Shown here piece by piece: positions 6,395 through 9,505 of a stretch of 9,505 nucleotides of DNA (positions within the stretch are counted from its first letter, which is position 1; each line of letters starts with the position of its first letter). A program made the position numbers and the translations under genes. The stretch covers positions 1 to 9,505 of the forward strand of contig WLHM01000029.1 in the NCBI GenBank assembly GCA_009702725.1. The letters are read 5' to 3'. This DNA comes from Actinomycetota bacterium (GTDB lineage: Bacteria; Actinomycetota; Actinomycetes; S36-B12). The notes under the pieces are model-generated. The model was given only the letters and a program-made list of their open reading frames with translations, was not told the origin of the DNA and made no database searches.

Positions 6395-8502
6395 GGAGCC
6401 CCTAAGTTCCCAGCAATAAGGGTTTCCTGGAAGTCAAGAAGTGTGGTGCCGTCGTCGCTGCGGGTTCGGCGCGTCCACGAGCCATCGGAGTGTAGATCCC
6501 AGGCCGAAGTACCCGCATCAAATGCTAGGTCGAACAACGTGTTGATCTCCGCGACATGTCCCGGATCGCGCAAAAGTACCAACGCCTCTACCCGACGATC
6601 AAGGTTTCGGTGCATCATGTCAGCCGAACCGATCCAGAGCTCAGGTATTCCGCCATTGTCGAACCCGTAGCAACGTGAGTGCTCGAGGAATCGACCGAGA
6701 ATGCTGATCACCCGGATATTCTCACTTAGTCCGGGTACTCCGGGCCGCAGCGAGCAGATCCCTCGCACCCAAACTTCGACGGGCACCCCTGCCCTTGATG
6801 CTCGGTATAGCGCGTCAACCACTCGCTCATCGACAAGCGCATTTACTTTGAATCTAATCCGTGCCGGGCGCCCTTGGGCCTGGTGTTCGATTTCGCGGTC
6901 AATGCGATCAAGTAATCCTGAACGTACCGAGTGGGGCGCGACAAGTAAACGGTCATACTGGGTGTTCATTGAATATCCGGATAATACATTGAATAGGTTT
7001 GCGACGTCGTCTCCAACGGTAGTGCTGCGCGTTAGTAAGCCAAAATCCTCATACAGTCGCGCCGTCTTCGGATGGTAATTACCGGTGCCGATATGGCAGT
7101 AGCGACGCAATTGGTCGCCGTCATTTCGAACCACCATTGATATCTTGCTATGGGTTTTTAGGCCTACGAGTCCATAAACGACATGTACTCCCGCTTCTTC
7201 AAGCTTGCGGCTCCACGCGATGTTGTTTTCTTCATCGAAGCGCGCCTTGATTTCAACGATGGCCAGAACTTGCTTACCCTCCTGGGCTGCGGTGATTAGC
7301 GCGTCGACGATCGGTGAGTCGCCACTGGTGCGATAGAGAGTCTGCTTGATGGCAAGAACGTTCGGATCGATCGCTGCTTGCTCAAGAAATAGTTGCACAC
7401 TCGTCGAGAAGGAGTCATATGGGTGATGAAGTAAAATGTCACGCTCACGAATACAGGCCAAGACATCTGGCGCGGATGAAGATTCAACACCGGCGAGTTG
7501 ACGTGAGGTCTTCGAAACATATTTGCGGAGTTTCAGATCATCACGGTCAAGTGAATACAGATCCCATAGTCCGGTTAGGTCAAGTGGGCCGGGGATTCGG
7601 AAGACTTCATGTTCGTTGACATCTAGTTCGCTCATCAGCAGCTCAAGGACGTGCGGGTCCATCGACTGTTCAACCTCTAGGCGCACCGGTGGGCCAAATC
7701 TGCGGCGCATGAGTTCTCGTTCAAGTGCGAGCAGGAGGTTTTCGGCGTCATCCTCTTCGACTTCGACATCCTCATTGCGCGTGACTCGAAAGGAGTGATT
7801 CTGCAAAATCTGCATACCGGGGAAGAGGTCGTCAAGGTGCGCACCGATTACATCTTCAAGGGGGACGAACCGTTGTGGTGCGACTTTCACAAACCGAGGC
7901 AATGAGGGCGGTACTTTCACTCGGGCGAACAACTCGGTGCCACTGACGGGATTGCGCACCACTACCGCCAGGTTTAAGGAGAGACCGCTGATATAAGGGA
8001 ATGGGTGTGAAGGATCTACGGCTAGTGGTGTGAGCACCGGGAATACTTGCGCATCAAAGAAACTATCCATCTCGGTGCGTTCATTTTCGGTGAGATCTTG
8101 CCACCGAAGTAATTCGATGCCAGCGGCTAATAGGCCGGGTAACACATCTGAGTGAAAGACCTGGGCTTGCTCGCGTTGCATCGCGTGGGCGCGTTCCCAA
8201 ATATCCTCTAGAACTTCACGAGGGGTGTGGCCATTTGCGGCCCGAACCGCGATGCCGGTGGCAATGCGCCGCTTGAGTCCTGCGACGCGAACCATGAAAA
8301 ACTCATCCAGATTACTTGCAAAAATGGCGAGGAATTTCGCGCGCTCCAATACTGGGAGCCGGTCGTCCTCGGATAACTCCAGCACCCGCTGGTTGAAGGC
8401 GAGCCAGGACAACTCGCGGTCGAGGAAGCGGTCAACGCTGGTGGTTGGGTCTGAGCCTGCCTCAGAGTCGTTATTCGCGAGGTTCTCCGGGCTTGATGTC
8501 AT
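6391..8502 (-). CDS. ppk1: Polyphosphate kinase 1
   Basis: This enzyme reversibly polymerises the gamma-phosphate of ATP into inorganic polyphosphate. Its 703 residues match the full four-domain PPK1 architecture. The N domain starts with F-L-D-R-E-L-S-W-L-A-F-N (26-37). The catalytic C1 domain carries K-T-H-S-K with His451, equivalent to the autophosphorylated His435 of the E. coli enzyme. His470 in H-I-G-T-G-N-Y is exactly 19 residues on, as in E. coli (His454). The C2 domain has R-G-I-C-S-L-R-P-G (580-588) and His608 in the E-H-S-R motif. The acidic patch at 244-253 is a local feature of the head domain. The ATG at 8502 is not preceded by a clear ribosome site; the 33-base gap after mshD suggests coupling or SD-independent initiation. 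It is first in a tight ppk - CYTH/CHAD - mutT1 group, which recurs in other actinobacteria. In Streptomyces this region is phosphate-responsive, but no control site is visible here. Confidence 0.97.
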   Translation of the reverse strand: MTSSPENLANNDSEAGSDPTTSVDRFLDRELSWLAFNQRVLELSEDDRLPVLERAKFLAIFASNLDEFFMVRVAGLKRRIATGIAVRAANGHTPREVLEDIWERAHAMQREQAQVFHSDVLPGLLAAGIELLRWQDLTENERTEMDSFFDAQVFPVLTPLAVDPSHPFPYISGLSLNLAVVVRNPVSGTELFARVKVPPSLPRFVKVAPQRFVPLEDVIGAHLDDLFPGMQILQNHSFRVTRNEDVEVEEDDAENLLLALERELMRRRFGPPVRLEVEQSMDPHVLELLMSELDVNEHEVFRIPGPLDLTGLWDLYSLDRDDLKLRKYVSKTSRQLAGVESSSAPDVLACIRERDILLHHPYDSFSTSVQLFLEQAAIDPNVLAIKQTLYRTSGDSPIVDALITAAQEGKQVLAIVEIKARFDEENNIAWSRKLEEAGVHVVYGLVGLKTHSKISMVVRNDGDQLRRYCHIGTGNYHPKTARLYEDFGLLTRSTTVGDDVANLFNVLSGYSMNTQYDRLLVAPHSVRSGLLDRIDREIEHQAQGRPARIRFKVNALVDERVVDALYRASRAGVPVEVWVRGICSLRPGVPGLSENIRVISILGRFLEHSRCYGFDNGGIPELWIGSADMMHRNLDRRVEALVLLRDPGHVAEINTLFDLAFDAGTSAWDLHSDGSWTRRTRSDDGTTLLDFQETLIAGNLGAP

Positions 8503-8535
8503 AGCCAGATCGTCGCATAGTCAGGTGAACAATCC
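8503..8535 (-). other. 33-base mshD-ppk spacer
   Basis: This short gap lies between the mshD TAG and the ppk ATG. I see no Shine-Dalgarno match at normal spacing, no hairpin with a T-run and no convincing -10/-35 pair. Co-transcription of ppk with mshD is therefore the simplest reading, although an internal promoter inside the mshD 3' end cannot be excluded. Confidence 0.5.
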
Positions 8536-9471
8536 CTATCGAGTATCCCGCTGGTACAGCACATCGGTGTCCCAGCGGGTGAACCCTAGGCTGGAATAGA
8601 GGTTAAGTGCGGGGCTGTTGGTGGTATCTACGTAAAGCATGGCTTGATTTAAGCCCAGATCGCGAAGGTGCTGCAGGCCAATTATGGTGATAGCTCGACC
8701 TAACCCGGTGCCTTGCCACTGTGGGTCGACGCCGACCACGTAGACCTCTCCGAGTGCTTCGTGTGCATGAGCTGCATACCCGGTTGCCCCATGTACTTTC
8801 GTCCAGTGAAATCCAGCGATGTCGCCGGTGTCATCTGAGATGGCAAGGATGAACCCGTCGGTTGAAAACCATGGCTCACCCATCCGGCTTTCAAGATCAG
8901 CAACGAGCCACCCGCCTTGCTCGGGGTGGTTGGCAAAGGCACGGCTGTTTATTTCAAGCCAAGCCTGAGCATCGAGGTCGGGGTTGAAAGCGCGAAGGCT
9001 GATGCCTGGCGGCAACACGGGTGGGCTAAGTGGTGTACGCAGGGACCGACGCATCTGCCAGAGCACCCGAGTGTTGATGAAGTTCATTGAACGGGCAAGT
9101 TCAATCGCGGCTAACTGTTCGCCATGTGCCCATAAGCGAAGCCTCTTATCGGGAACGGTACTAAGCATTGACTGAACGAGTTCACGCCCGAGTCCTAGTC
9201 GCCGGTGATTTGGATGTACGGCTAGTTCGGCGCTTGGTCCAGCAACGTCGTCGGTTGCATCTAGATGTGCGTATCCAACTAGGACCCCACTCTTGCGCAT
9301 CAAGAAGTGTTGATCGTGATTGTCGCCGCCATGGCTGACGTGAAGCCAGACATGCTCCGAAAAAGGATGCAAGCCGTCTGCCTGCAGAACAACAGCAACT
9401 AGTTGCCTGATTTCCTCGACTTCAGAATCAGTAAGATGTGAAGTGACGGATAATTGATTCGACGGGTTCAC
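8536..9471 (-). CDS. mshD: Mycothiol synthase (acetyl-CoA:Cys-GlcN-Ins acetyltransferase)
   Basis: MshD catalyses the last step of mycothiol synthesis, acetylating the cysteine amine of Cys-GlcN-inositol with acetyl-CoA in the cytoplasm. The 311-residue protein has the two tandem GNAT domains of the family. The N-terminal one has R-R-L-G-L-G-R (90-96) and the C-terminal one Q-G-T-G-L-G-R (253-259) as pyrophosphate-binding loops. The MshD-typical stretch L-R-L-W-A-H-G followed by L-W-Q-M-R-R links the domains, and the C-terminal V-D-x-x-N-x-x-A-x-x-L-Y-x-x-L-G-F is the GNAT closing motif. The chosen start is GTG at 9471; an in-frame TAA lies four codons upstream, so it cannot be much earlier. 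No clear ribosome site precedes it, so leaderless initiation is possible. It appears to lead the ppk operon. Presence of this gene is a strong sign of Actinomycetota. Confidence 0.95.
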   Translation of the reverse strand: MNPSNQLSVTSHLTDSEVEEIRQLVAVVLQADGLHPFSEHVWLHVSHGGDNHDQHFLMRKSGVLVGYAHLDATDDVAGPSAELAVHPNHRRLGLGRELVQSMLSTVPDKRLRLWAHGEQLAAIELARSMNFINTRVLWQMRRSLRTPLSPPVLPPGISLRAFNPDLDAQAWLEINSRAFANHPEQGGWLVADLESRMGEPWFSTDGFILAISDDTGDIAGFHWTKVHGATGYAAHAHEALGEVYVVGVDPQWQGTGLGRAITIIGLQHLRDLGLNQAMLYVDTTNSPALNLYSSLGFTRWDTDVLYQRDTR

Positions 9472-9505
9472 GAACTCGGCTTACGAATGGGATGGACTTA
9501 GGTCA
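9472..9505 (-). other. Upstream edge of mshD
   Basis: These 34 bases are all that is visible of the mshD upstream region. No Shine-Dalgarno match is present. A TAAGCC six bases before the GTG sits where a leaderless -10 element would be, but it lacks the final T of TANNNT. Any promoter or phosphate-control box would lie partly outside the window. Confidence 0.3.

Noticed and set aside
6176..6670. 164-codon plus-strand frame across the ppk/CYTH-CHAD junction
   Set aside because: It spans the overlap of two well-supported genes and shows no domain-like pattern; it is an antisense shadow.

Overview
The window looks like chromosomal DNA from a mycothiol-producing actinobacterium (Actinomycetota) of moderate rather than very high G+C. 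Three points support this: a recognisable two-domain mycothiol synthase (mshD), an actinobacterial-type GT4 glycogen/maltose-1-phosphate synthase divergent from glgC, and the gene order ppk - CYTH/CHAD - Nudix/histidine-phosphatase, which is familiar from Streptomyces and, in part, mycobacteria. Base composition is mixed, with A/T-ending codons common, for example inside glgC. That would fit a small-genome aquatic lineage better than a soil streptomycete, but this is inference only. Coding density is very high and no stretch over about 75 bases lacks a gene. No tRNA, rRNA, insertion sequence, CRISPR array or phage gene is visible.

Left part (1-2575): carbon storage. glgA/glgM runs leftward from 1264 and overlaps by GTGA a further leftward gene, of which only the first ~30 codons lie in the window (possible membrane transporter). 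glgC runs rightward from a GTG at 1338. The 73-base divergent intergenic region holds a 7-bp-arm inverted repeat that could be an operator. A hairpin followed by seven T residues overlaps the glgC stop and is a candidate intrinsic terminator.

Middle part (2606-3937): a secreted chymotrypsin-fold serine protease. It has a signal peptide, an Arg/Ile-Ile-Gly-Gly activation site, an intact His/Asp/Ser triad and a trypsin-type S1 aspartate, followed by one fibronectin III domain and a short cysteine-containing tail. It converges on the next gene with only 5 bases between stop codons.

Right part (3943-9471): a tight leftward operon read in the order mshD, ppk1, CYTH-CHAD, Nudix/histidine phosphatase, with gaps of 33, -4 and 4 bases. 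Ppk1 makes polyphosphate from ATP. The CYTH-CHAD protein is expected to bind polyphosphate and perhaps hydrolyse triphosphate. The MutT1-like protein is expected to clean up oxidised or dinucleoside polyphosphates. MshD completes mycothiol, the redox buffer. The theme is storage polymers (glycogen and polyphosphate) plus nucleotide and redox housekeeping.

I see no strong evidence for a previously undescribed system. The points most worth a second look are the glgA-glgC operator candidate, the complete trypsin-like exoprotease, and the enzymatic potential of the CYTH-CHAD/Nudix pair downstream of ppk.
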